A stretch of DNA of 64,000 nt, taken from NCBI RefSeq assembly GCF_030817415.1, contig NZ_JAUSZI010000002.1, positions 3,472,001-3,536,000 on the forward strand, read 5' to 3'. Below are positions 7,493 to 14,151 of the stretch, in pieces (positions within the stretch are counted from its first letter, which is position 1; each line of letters opens with the position of its first letter). The notes beneath the pieces were generated by a model, which worked only from the letters and a program-made list of their open reading frames with translations, was not told the origin of the DNA and made no database searches. The DNA comes from Streptomyces umbrinus (GTDB lineage Bacteria; Actinomycetota; Actinomycetes; Streptomycetales; Streptomycetaceae). The translations under genes and the position numbers were made by a program.

Positions 7493-8722
7493 ATGACCAG
7501 CACCACCGTGGACACACTGCGCTTCGCCACCGCCGGATCCGTCGACGACGGCAAGTCCACCCTCGTCGGCCGCCTGCTGCACGACTCCAAGTCGGTCCTC
7601 ACCGACCAGTTGGAGGCCGTGGAACGCGTCTCCCAGAGTCGTGGCCAGGACACGCCCGACCTCGCACTGCTCACCGACGGTCTTCGGGCCGAGCGCGAGC
7701 AGGGCATCACCATCGACGTGGCGTACCGCTACTTCGCCACCGCCCGGCGCCGGTTCATCCTCGCCGACACGCCCGGACACGTGCAGTACACCCGCAACAT
7801 GGTCACCGGCGCCTCCACGGCCGAACTGGCGATCATCCTGGTCGACGCCCGCAACGGCGTCGTCGAGCAGACCCGCCGCCACGCGGCGATCGCCGCACTG
7901 CTGCGCGTCCCGCACATCGTGCTGGCCGTCAACAAGATGGACCTCGTCGGATACGAGGAGAAGGAGTTCGAGCGGATCGTCGAGGACTTCGCGGGCCACG
8001 CCGCCGAGTTGGACCTGCCCGGTTTCACGCCGATCCCCGTGTCGGCCCTGGCGGGCGACAACGTGGTGGACCGCTCGACACGCATGGACTGGTACGAGTG
8101 TCCGGCGCTGCTCCGGCACCTGGAGTCCGTCCCGGTCGGCGGCGACCGCTCGGGCGAACCCGCGCGCTTCCCCGTCCAGTACGTGATCCGGCACGCCGAG
8201 ATCCGTTACTACGCGGGCCAGTTGGTCTCTGGTTCGCTGCGCGTCGGGGACCGGGTGACGGTCCACCCCTCCGGCGAGACGTCCGCGATCACCGGCATCG
8301 ACGTACTCGGCGAGGACGCGCGGGAGGCGTACGCCCCGCAGTCGCTGACCCTGCGCCTGGCCGACCAGCGCGACGTCTCGCGCGGCGACATGATCACGAC
8401 CGGGGCGGACGTGCCCTCGCTGACGCGGGACGTCCGGGCCGCCGTCTGTCATCTGGCCGACCGTCCGCTGCGGGTCGGCGACCGGGTCCTGGTCAGGCAC
8501 ACGACCCGTACGGTCAAGGCGATCGTGAAGGATCTGGCCGGGGCCGCCGAGCTGTCCGCCAACGACCTGGGCCGGATCACCCTGCGCACCGCCGAGCCGC
8601 TGGCGCTCGACGACTACGCGGACTCGCGCCGCACCGGAGCGTTCATCCTGGTCGACCCGGCGGACGGGGCGACGCTGACGGCGGGGATGGTCGATCTGGA
8701 GGAGGCCGGCTCGCACGCCTGA
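7493..8722 (+). CDS. cysN: sulfate adenylyltransferase subunit 1 (GTPase)
   Basis: 409 residues of the translation-factor GTPase class. G1 is GSVDDGKST (from residue 15), the switch region has EREQGITIDVAYRYF, G3 is ADTPGHVQYTRNM and G4 is NKMD. It couples GTP hydrolysis to APS formation by CysD. The start ATG is two bases after the cysD stop, so the pair is cotranscribed. It lacks a fused C-terminal APS-kinase domain, consistent with the separate cysC upstream. At about 410 residues it is somewhat shorter than enterobacterial CysN, as seen in other actinomycetes. It is the last gene of the operon and is followed by a strong terminator. Confidence 0.93.
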   Translation: MTSTTVDTLRFATAGSVDDGKSTLVGRLLHDSKSVLTDQLEAVERVSQSRGQDTPDLALLTDGLRAEREQGITIDVAYRYFATARRRFILADTPGHVQYTRNMVTGASTAELAIILVDARNGVVEQTRRHAAIAALLRVPHIVLAVNKMDLVGYEEKEFERIVEDFAGHAAELDLPGFTPIPVSALAGDNVVDRSTRMDWYECPALLRHLESVPVGGDRSGEPARFPVQYVIRHAEIRYYAGQLVSGSLRVGDRVTVHPSGETSAITGIDVLGEDAREAYAPQSLTLRLADQRDVSRGDMITTGADVPSLTRDVRAAVCHLADRPLRVGDRVLVRHTTRTVKAIVKDLAGAAELSANDLGRITLRTAEPLALDDYADSRRTGAFILVDPADGATLTAGMVDLEEAGSHA

Positions 8723-8732
8723 GCCGAGGGAG

Positions 8733-8790
8733 AACATGGCCGTGGGGGCCAGGCACGTCGGTGCCTGGCCCCCACGGCCATGTTTTGCTT
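8733..8790 (+). terminator. strong intrinsic terminator after the sulfation operon
   Basis: A perfect 24-bp inverted repeat (8733-8756 and 8761-8784, loop GTCG) is followed by a short T-rich run (TTGCTTT). It starts 10 bases after the cysN stop. Confidence 0.9.
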
Positions 8791-8984
8791 TCATGACTTC
8801 CGTCATGGACGCGCGACAACGCGGTCACAGGGTCACGACTCGTCGATAGGCCGGTAACGACAGGCGCAGAACGCGGGATGCGGAGCGTTCACCTGGGTAA
8901 GCAGCCCGATACCGGGCCGAACGTCCCGAAAAAAGCCCGCCGAGCGCCTCTGTCCGGTTGCGTCGTACCATTCCTAAAGTTGAA

Positions 8985-9000
8985 AGCAGGACATCCTGCT
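8985..9000. promoter_or_regulatory. inverted repeat AGCAGGA-CA-TCCTGCT at a ribosome binding site
   Basis: Seven-base arms end two bases before the ATG at 9003 and contain the only Shine-Dalgarno-like sequence (AGGA). It could be a protein-binding site or a hairpin that limits translation. Confidence 0.4.
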
Positions 9001-9002
9001 CC

Positions 9003-9455
9003 ATGAACGGACCCGCCTTGCACGATCCCCAAGCCCCAGCCTCCTGGCGCATCGCTCTGCCGCACACCGCCGCGGCCGTGCCCGTCGCCCGTGCCCTGGT
9101 CCGTACAGCGCTCGCCGAACTCGAACACGCCGCCGACAGCGACACCGCGGAACTGCTCACCGCCGAGCTGGTGGCGAACGCCGTGGAGCACACCAAGGGC
9201 GACAGGCCCATAGAGCTGGTCGTGGAGCTGCTGCCGACCGGCTGCCAGGTCGAGGTGCACGACCCCGACCCGGCCCCGCCGGGCGATCTCACGATCCCCG
9301 ACCCGTCGGGCGAGCCCGACCCCTGGCAGGAGCACGGCCGCGGGCTGCTGCTGATCCGCGCTCTCAGCTCGTCGTGCGGGCACCGCCCCACGGACTCCGG
9401 GAAGGCGGTCTGGTTCAGGCTGCCGGCGGTGCCGCACCAGCGGAACCCGCTGTAG
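9003..9455 (+). CDS. ATP-binding protein, anti-sigma regulatory (RsbW-like) HATPase
   Basis: 150 residues of the HATPase_c GHKL fold in the short form common in Streptomyces. The N-box is TAELLTAELVANAVEHT, the D/G region DPDPAPPGDL is degenerate, and the G2-like motif is EHGRGLLLIRALSS, ending in GKAVWFRL. Such proteins usually act as anti-sigma factors or serine kinases of anti-anti-sigma factors. There is no histidine-phosphotransfer domain, signal peptide or membrane segment. It is alone in its transcription unit, facing the ornithine carbamoyltransferase gene, so the target is unknown. The ATG at 9003 is chosen over an upstream in-frame TTG at 8958, which has no ribosome binding site. 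Confidence 0.8.
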   Translation: MNGPALHDPQAPASWRIALPHTAAAVPVARALVRTALAELEHAADSDTAELLTAELVANAVEHTKGDRPIELVVELLPTGCQVEVHDPDPAPPGDLTIPDPSGEPDPWQEHGRGLLLIRALSSSCGHRPTDSGKAVWFRLPAVPHQRNPL

Positions 9456-9493
9456 CGACGGCGTCACCCACCGCACCCCTCTCAGCGCGCCCC

Positions 9494-10501
9494 TCAGGCG
9501 AGGGTCGCGACCAGCACCGCCTTGATCGTGTGCAGGCGGTTCTCCGCCTCGTCGAAGACGACCGAGTGGGCCGACTCGAAGACCTCGTCGGTGACCTCCA
9601 GCGAGTCCAGACCGTGCCGCTCGTGGATGTCGCGGCCGACCTTGGTGCCCAGGTCGTGGAAGGCCGGAAGACAGTGCAGGAACTTGACGTCCGCGTTGCC
9701 GGTGGCCCGCAGGACGTCCATCGTCACCGCGTACGGACCGAGGGCGACGATGCGCTCGTCCCAGACCTCCTTGGGCTCACCCATGGACACCCAGACGTCG
9801 GTGGCGACGAAGTCGGCGCCCGCGACCCCCTCCGCGACGTCCTCGGTGAGCGTGATCCGCGCCCCGCTGCGCACGGCGAGCTCCCGCGCCCGGTCGACGA
9901 TCTCCTCGGCGGGCCAGTAGGCCTTCGGCGCGACGATCCGTACGTCCATGCCGAGCAGCGCGCCGGTGACCAGGTAGGAGTTGCCCATGTTGAAGCGCGC
10001 GTCGCCGAGGTAGGCGAAGGCGGTCCGGTTCAGCGGCTTGGTGGTGTGCTCGGTCATCGTGAGGACGTCGGCGAGCATCTGGGTCGGGTGCCAGGCGTCG
10101 GTCAGACCGTTGTAGACGGGCACGCCCGCGTGGGCGGCCAGTTCCTCGACACCCTCCTGGCTGTCCCCCCGGTACTGGATCGCGTGGAACATCCGGCCGA
10201 GCACCCGTGCGGTGTCCTTCACGGACTCCTTGTGCCCTATCTGTGAGCCCGACGGGTCGAGGTAGGTGGTGGAAGCGCCCTGGTCCGCGGCCGCGACCTC
10301 GAACGCGCAGCGGGTGCGCGTCGAGGTCTTCTCGAAGATCAGCGCGATGTTCCGGCCCCGCAGGTGCTGGGTCTCCGTCCCAGCCTTCTTCGCCGCCTTC
10401 AGCTCTGCGGCAAGCCCGATCAGGCCGCGGAACTCCTCCTCCGTGAAGTCCAGCTCCTTCAGGAAGTGGCGGCCGGCGAGGGCGTACGGGACTGTCGCCA
10501 T
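9494..10501 (-). CDS. argF: ornithine carbamoyltransferase
   Basis: 335 residues. The carbamoyl-phosphate loop STRTR lies at residues 60-64 ([20 protein letters not shown]), with [12 protein letters not shown] and [10 protein letters not shown] as ornithine-side motifs. It interconverts ornithine plus carbamoyl phosphate and citrulline plus phosphate in the cytoplasm. The arginine deiminase gene lies 125 bases upstream on the same strand and no other arg biosynthetic gene is near, so the catabolic (ArcB) role is likely; the reaction alone cannot distinguish them. No carbamate kinase gene (arcC) is in the window. Its upstream gap carries a pair of direct repeats. Confidence 0.93.
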   Translation of the reverse strand: MATVPYALAGRHFLKELDFTEEEFRGLIGLAAELKAAKKAGTETQHLRGRNIALIFEKTSTRTRCAFEVAAADQGASTTYLDPSGSQIGHKESVKDTARVLGRMFHAIQYRGDSQEGVEELAAHAGVPVYNGLTDAWHPTQMLADVLTMTEHTTKPLNRTAFAYLGDARFNMGNSYLVTGALLGMDVRIVAPKAYWPAEEIVDRARELAVRSGARITLTEDVAEGVAGADFVATDVWVSMGEPKEVWDERIVALGPYAVTMDVLRATGNADVKFLHCLPAFHDLGTKVGRDIHERHGLDSLEVTDEVFESAHSVVFDEAENRLHTIKAVLVATLA

Positions 10502-10540
10502 GGGGGCGCTCCAGGGTTACGTAAACAGGGACTCTTGGAA

Positions 10541-10569
10541 TTCTATACGATGCTCCACATTTCTATACG
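10541..10569 (-). promoter_or_regulatory. paired direct repeats TTCTATACG upstream of argF
   Basis: TTCTATACG occurs at 10541-10549 and 10561-10569, exactly 20 bases apart, in an AT-rich patch between arcA and argF. The second copy is part of a partial palindrome TTC-TATACG-GAA. Two sites on one DNA face suggest binding by a dimeric regulator; it does not match the ARG box well. Confidence 0.45.
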
Positions 10570-10626
10570 GAATCATTATCGAGACGTAGGACTCACTTTC
10601 GAGGCCCCGAACCTCCGGTTCGGCCG

Positions 10627-11853
10627 CTAGCCGACCGGATCCCGTACCACCGGACAGCTCATGCACCGCGGACCGCCCCTCCCCCGCCCCAGCTCGCTCC
10701 CCGGGATCTCGATCACCTCGATGCCCTGCTTGCGCAGATGGGTGTTGGTGGTCTGGTTCCGCTCGTACGCGACGACGACGCCCGGCTCGACCGCGAGGAC
10801 GTTGCAGCCGTCGTCCCACTGCTCGCGCTCGGCGGCGTGGACGTCCTGCGTGGCGGTCAGCACGCGGATCCGGTCGAGCCCCAGCGCGGCGGCGATCGCG
10901 CGGTGCATGTGCTCCGGCGGATGGTCGGTGACCTTCAGTTCCTTGTCGCCGACGCCCGGTTCGATGGTGTACGAGCGGAGCATGCCGAGCCCCGCGTACT
11001 GGGTGAAGGTGTCGCCGTCGACCATCGTCATCACCGTGTCGAGGTGCATGAGGGCACGCTTCTTGGGCATGTCGAGCGCCACGATCGTCTGCGCCGAGCC
11101 GGTGGCGAACAGCTTGTGCGCGAGCATCTCCACGGCCTGCGGTGTCGTCCGCTCGCTCATTCCGATCAGCACGGCGCCGTTGCCGATCACGAGCACGTCC
11201 CCGCCCTCGATGGTGGACGGGTAGTCGGCCTGGCCCTCGGACCACACGTGGAACGCCTCGTCCTGGAACAGCGGATGATGCCGGTAGATCGCCTCGAAGT
11301 GCACGGTCTCGCGCTGCCGGGCGGGCCAGCGCATGGCGTTGATGGAGACGCCGTCGTAGATCCAGGCGGAGGTGTCCCGGGTGAAGAGGTGGTTGGGGAG
11401 GGGGCCGAGGAGGAAGTCGTCGAGGTCCATGACATGGAAGCGCACGGAGGTCGGCTCGGGGTGCGCCTCCAGGAACTCCCGCTTGGTCATCCCGCCGACC
11501 AGCGCCTCAGCCAGCTCGCCCGCGGGCAGCGCCTCGAAGGAGGCTCTGAGGTGGTCGGTGGCCAGCGGCCCGTACTCCTTCTCGTCGAAGACCCTGTCCA
11601 GGACGAGCGATCTGGCCGCCGGGATCGCCAGGGCCTCGGTCAGCAGGTCGCCGAAGAGGTGGACGGTGACTCCGCGGTCGCGGAGCACGTCGGCGAAACC
11701 GTCGTGCTCCGCGCGGGCCCTGCGCACCCACAGCACGTCGTCGAAGAGCAGGGCGTCCTTGTTGCTCGGGGTGAGCCTTTTGAGCTCAAGATCCGGCCGG
11801 TGCAGGATGACGCGGCGCAGCCGCCCGGCTTCGGAGTCGACGTGGAATCCCAT
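10627..11853 (-). CDS. arcA: arginine deiminase
   Basis: 408 residues, the usual ADI length. Motifs include [15 protein letters not shown], the [22 protein letters not shown] region, [10 protein letters not shown] with its catalytic histidine, and the C-terminal nucleophile loop [17 protein letters not shown]. It hydrolyses arginine to citrulline and ammonia, feeding the carbamoyltransferase downstream. The ATG at 11853 is chosen; an in-frame GTG at 11886 would add 11 residues. CAGGAT lies exactly six bases before the ATG, which could be the -10 of a leaderless transcript, or AGGA could serve as the ribosome binding site. Confidence 0.93.
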   Translation of the reverse strand: MGFHVDSEAGRLRRVILHRPDLELKRLTPSNKDALLFDDVLWVRRARAEHDGFADVLRDRGVTVHLFGDLLTEALAIPAARSLVLDRVFDEKEYGPLATDHLRASFEALPAGELAEALVGGMTKREFLEAHPEPTSVRFHVMDLDDFLLGPLPNHLFTRDTSAWIYDGVSINAMRWPARQRETVHFEAIYRHHPLFQDEAFHVWSEGQADYPSTIEGGDVLVIGNGAVLIGMSERTTPQAVEMLAHKLFATGSAQTIVALDMPKKRALMHLDTVMTMVDGDTFTQYAGLGMLRSYTIEPGVGDKELKVTDHPPEHMHRAIAAALGLDRIRVLTATQDVHAAEREQWDDGCNVLAVEPGVVVAYERNQTTNTHLRKQGIEVIEIPGSELGRGRGGPRCMSCPVVRDPVG

Positions 11854-11927
11854 GCCTCCATCCTGACCACCGGTGACCGTCTTCACCCCCCGGTCGACCG
11901 TTTCCGCGATTTCTTGTTCTCGTCCCC

Positions 11928-11960
11928 TTGACGATTAGAGGCGGCGACAATTATCGTCGC
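11928..11960 (+). promoter_or_regulatory. promoter with overlapping palindrome for the SPFH/NAD-kinase-like operon
   Basis: TTGACG (11928-11933) is followed after 18 bases by TATCGT (11952-11957). The imperfect palindrome GCGAC-AATTATC-GTCGC at 11944-11960 covers the -10 element. The -35 context TTGACGATTAGAGG recurs at 11962 as TTGACGAAAATAGAGG. The start codon follows with a strong GAGGAGGGGG. Confidence 0.5.
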
Positions 11961-11993
11961 ATTGACGAAAATAGAGGAGGGGGACGCACACAC

Positions 11994-13130
11994 ATGGCCG
12001 ACATCACCCGGCGCCTGGGCCGGCGCCATCTGCGCGGCGCGCCGACGGCACACGTCCGGCACCACCGGGGCGGGAAGCTGCTGCACGACGGGCCGGGACT
12101 CAGCTTCTGGTTCCGCGCACTCACCGCGGCACTCTCCGAAGTCCCGGTCGACGACCGGGAGTTGGCGATGACCTTCCACGCCCGTACCTCCGACTTCCAG
12201 GACGTGGCGGTGCAGGCGACGGTCACCTACCGGGTCAGCGACCCGGAACTCGCCGCCGCCCGGCTGGACTTCTCCATCGACCCGGACACCGGAGTGTGGC
12301 GTGGCGCGCCACTGGAACAGCTGGGCACGCTCCTCACGGAGACGGCCCAGCAGCACGCACTCGACGTGCTCGCCCGTACGACGCTGGCGGCGGCCCTGGT
12401 CGACGGGGTGGCCGCGGTCCGCGAGCGCGTCGCCGTCGGCCTGGGCGCGGAGCCCCGCCTGCCGGCCACCGGTATCGAGGTGGTCGCGGTGCGCGTGGTG
12501 GCGCTGCGCCCGGAGCCCGAGGTGGAGCGCGCGCTGCGCACGCCGGCCAGGGAACTGATCCAGCAGGAGGCCGACCGGGCCACGTACGAGCGCCGTGCGG
12601 TGGCCGTCGAGCGGGAGCTGGCCATCGCCGAGAACGAACTGGCCAGCCAGATCGAACTCGCCCGCCGCGAGGAGCAGTTGGTCGACCAGCGCGGCACGAA
12701 CGCCCGGCGCGAGGCGGAGGAGCACGCGGCGGCGGACGCGGTACGGGCGGGTGCGGAGGCGGCCCGGACGGTACGGCTGGCCCAGGCGGAGGCCGAGCGG
12801 TCGGTCAAGCTGGCACAGGCGGAGGCGGAGCGGTCGGTCAAGCTCACCGAGGCCGAGGCGGCGCGCACCGTGAAGCTGGCCGACGCCGATGCCGCCCGGT
12901 CCGTACGGCTCGCTCGCGCGGAGGCCGAGGGTGCGCGCGAGGTGGGCGAGGCACGGGCGCAGGCCCAGGCCGCGTGGCTGCGGGTGCACGGAGATGTGGA
13001 CGTGGCGACCCTGCACGCCCTCACCGGGACGCGGCTCGCGGAGAACCTGCCGAACATCGAGAGCGTGACGGTGTCGCCGGACGTGCTCACCGGGCTGCTC
13101 GCCAGGTTCGGCACCGGAGAGCGGGCGTGA
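11994..13130 (+). CDS. SPFH/band-7 domain protein with hendecad coiled coil
   Basis: 378 residues. Residues about 20-190 carry an SPFH-like region: the segment MTFHARTSDFQDVAVQATVTYRVSDPELAAA is typical of band 7/stomatin proteins, and GIEVVAVRVVALRPEPEVERAL is the conserved end of the domain. A long charged helix follows, with at least five tandem 11-residue units of the form AxRxVxLAxAE at residues 256-310, as expected for a right-handed hendecad coiled coil that drives oligomerisation. Unlike classic stomatins there is no N-terminal membrane anchor or signal peptide, so membrane association would have to be peripheral. It overlaps the next gene by 4 bases. Role inferred: a scaffold for the NAD-kinase-like partner. 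Confidence 0.75.
   Translation: MADITRRLGRRHLRGAPTAHVRHHRGGKLLHDGPGLSFWFRALTAALSEVPVDDRELAMTFHARTSDFQDVAVQATVTYRVSDPELAAARLDFSIDPDTGVWRGAPLEQLGTLLTETAQQHALDVLARTTLAAALVDGVAAVRERVAVGLGAEPRLPATGIEVVAVRVVALRPEPEVERALRTPARELIQQEADRATYERRAVAVERELAIAENELASQIELARREEQLVDQRGTNARREAEEHAAADAVRAGAEAARTVRLAQAEAERSVKLAQAEAERSVKLTEAEAARTVKLADADAARSVRLARAEAEGAREVGEARAQAQAAWLRVHGDVDVATLHALTGTRLAENLPNIESVTVSPDVLTGLLARFGTGERA
12759..12923 (+). repeat. 33-bp (11-residue) tandem repeat in the SPFH gene
   Basis: Five in-frame 33-base units encode hendecads such as AERSVKLAQAE. Units two and three are almost identical at the protein level. Confidence 0.75.
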
Positions 13131-14020
13131 GTCTCGCACCGCGGGTCGTGGTGGTCCACCGGACCACGGAGTACGCCGAGTTGGTGGCCCACCACGGCAC
13201 GCACGGGCAGGCCGCGTTCTTCCTCTCCTCCCGCGGCCGGGACATCGCGGAGATCGCCGAACGCCATCACCGGACCCGGCGCGCACTGACCGACGTCACC
13301 TCGGCGATCCCCCTGACCTGGCGTCAGGCGCTGGTCGAGCGACGTGACTTGGACCGTTTCCTGTTCGCGCCGGAGGACGTGGTGGTCGTGGTCGGCCAGG
13401 ACGGCCTGGTGGCGAACGTCGCCAAGTACCTCGCCGGCCAGCCGGTGTTGGGCATCGACGCGGACCCCGGTCGCAACCCGGGCGTCCTGGTCCGGCACCG
13501 GCCGGCGGACGCGCCGACCCTGCTCCCGGCGGCGCTCACCAGCGCCGTCGAAGAGCTCACCATGGTCGAGGCCGTCGCCGACGACACGCAGCGGCTGGTC
13601 GCGCTGAACGAGATCTATCTCGGCGCCGTCGGACACCAGACGGCCAGATACCGCCTGGGCCTGGAGGGCGACGGGGGTGTTGTCGAGGCCCAGGCATCCT
13701 CCGGGGTGCTGGTGGGGACCGGCACCGGGGCGACCGGATGGATCCGGTCGGTGTGGCAGGAGCGGGGCAGCTCCCTGCCCCTGCCACGCCCCACGGAGGA
13801 CGGCCTGGTGTGGTTCGTCCGCGAGGCATGGCCGTCACCGGCGACCGGCACGTCCCGGGTCGCCGGCCGGCTCTCGGCCTCGTCCCGCCTCAGCCTCACC
13901 GTCGAGTCCGAACGGCTGATCGCTTTCGGGGACGGGATGGAGGGGGACGCGGTGGAGTTGACCTGGGGGCAGACCGTGCGGGTGGGGGTGTGCGGGGAAC
14001 GGTTGCGGCTGGTGGGCTGA
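13127..14020 (+). CDS. NAD-kinase-like protein
   Basis: 297 residues starting at a GTG inside the preceding stop (GTGA). The fold signature of the NAD kinase/diacylglycerol kinase superfamily is visible: an N-terminal VVVVHRTTEYAELV strand, then FAPEDVVVVVGQDGLVANVAKYL where NAD kinases have GGDGT, then a C-terminal SSGVLVGTGTGATGWIRS corresponding to the PTGSTAY loop. The first glycine of GGDG is retained but the second is replaced by Q and the T by L, so ATP binding may be altered while the catalytic aspartate remains. It may phosphorylate NAD or a related substrate, or act as a nucleotide sensor. Confidence 0.7.
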   Translation: MSLAPRVVVVHRTTEYAELVAHHGTHGQAAFFLSSRGRDIAEIAERHHRTRRALTDVTSAIPLTWRQALVERRDLDRFLFAPEDVVVVVGQDGLVANVAKYLAGQPVLGIDADPGRNPGVLVRHRPADAPTLLPAALTSAVEELTMVEAVADDTQRLVALNEIYLGAVGHQTARYRLGLEGDGGVVEAQASSGVLVGTGTGATGWIRSVWQERGSSLPLPRPTEDGLVWFVREAWPSPATGTSRVAGRLSASSRLSLTVESERLIAFGDGMEGDAVELTWGQTVRVGVCGERLRLVG

Positions 14021-14108
14021 GACGCCCACTCACTGCGCGGCGGCTGGAGCGGCGGCTGAGCAACTGACGTTCAGCCAGGTGACTTCGAGGCTGCCAACCG
14101 GTAGTTCC

Positions 14109-14139
14109 GGTGGGGAGGCCGCCACGCCGCCTCCCCACC
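14109..14139. terminator. bidirectional terminator hairpin
   Basis: GGTGGGGAGGC (14109-14119) pairs perfectly with GCCTCCCCACC (14129-14139) between the convergent NAD-kinase-like and pnkp genes. No U-tract, as is common in Streptomyces. Confidence 0.7.
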
Positions 14140-14151
14140 GTCGGTGGATGC

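Noticed and set aside
8791..8850. Short ATG frame after the cysN terminator
   Set aside because: Only 18 codons, no ribosome binding site and no conserved features.
10541..10569. Classical ARG box
   Set aside because: The repeats do not fit the ArgR consensus, although the AT-rich character is similar.
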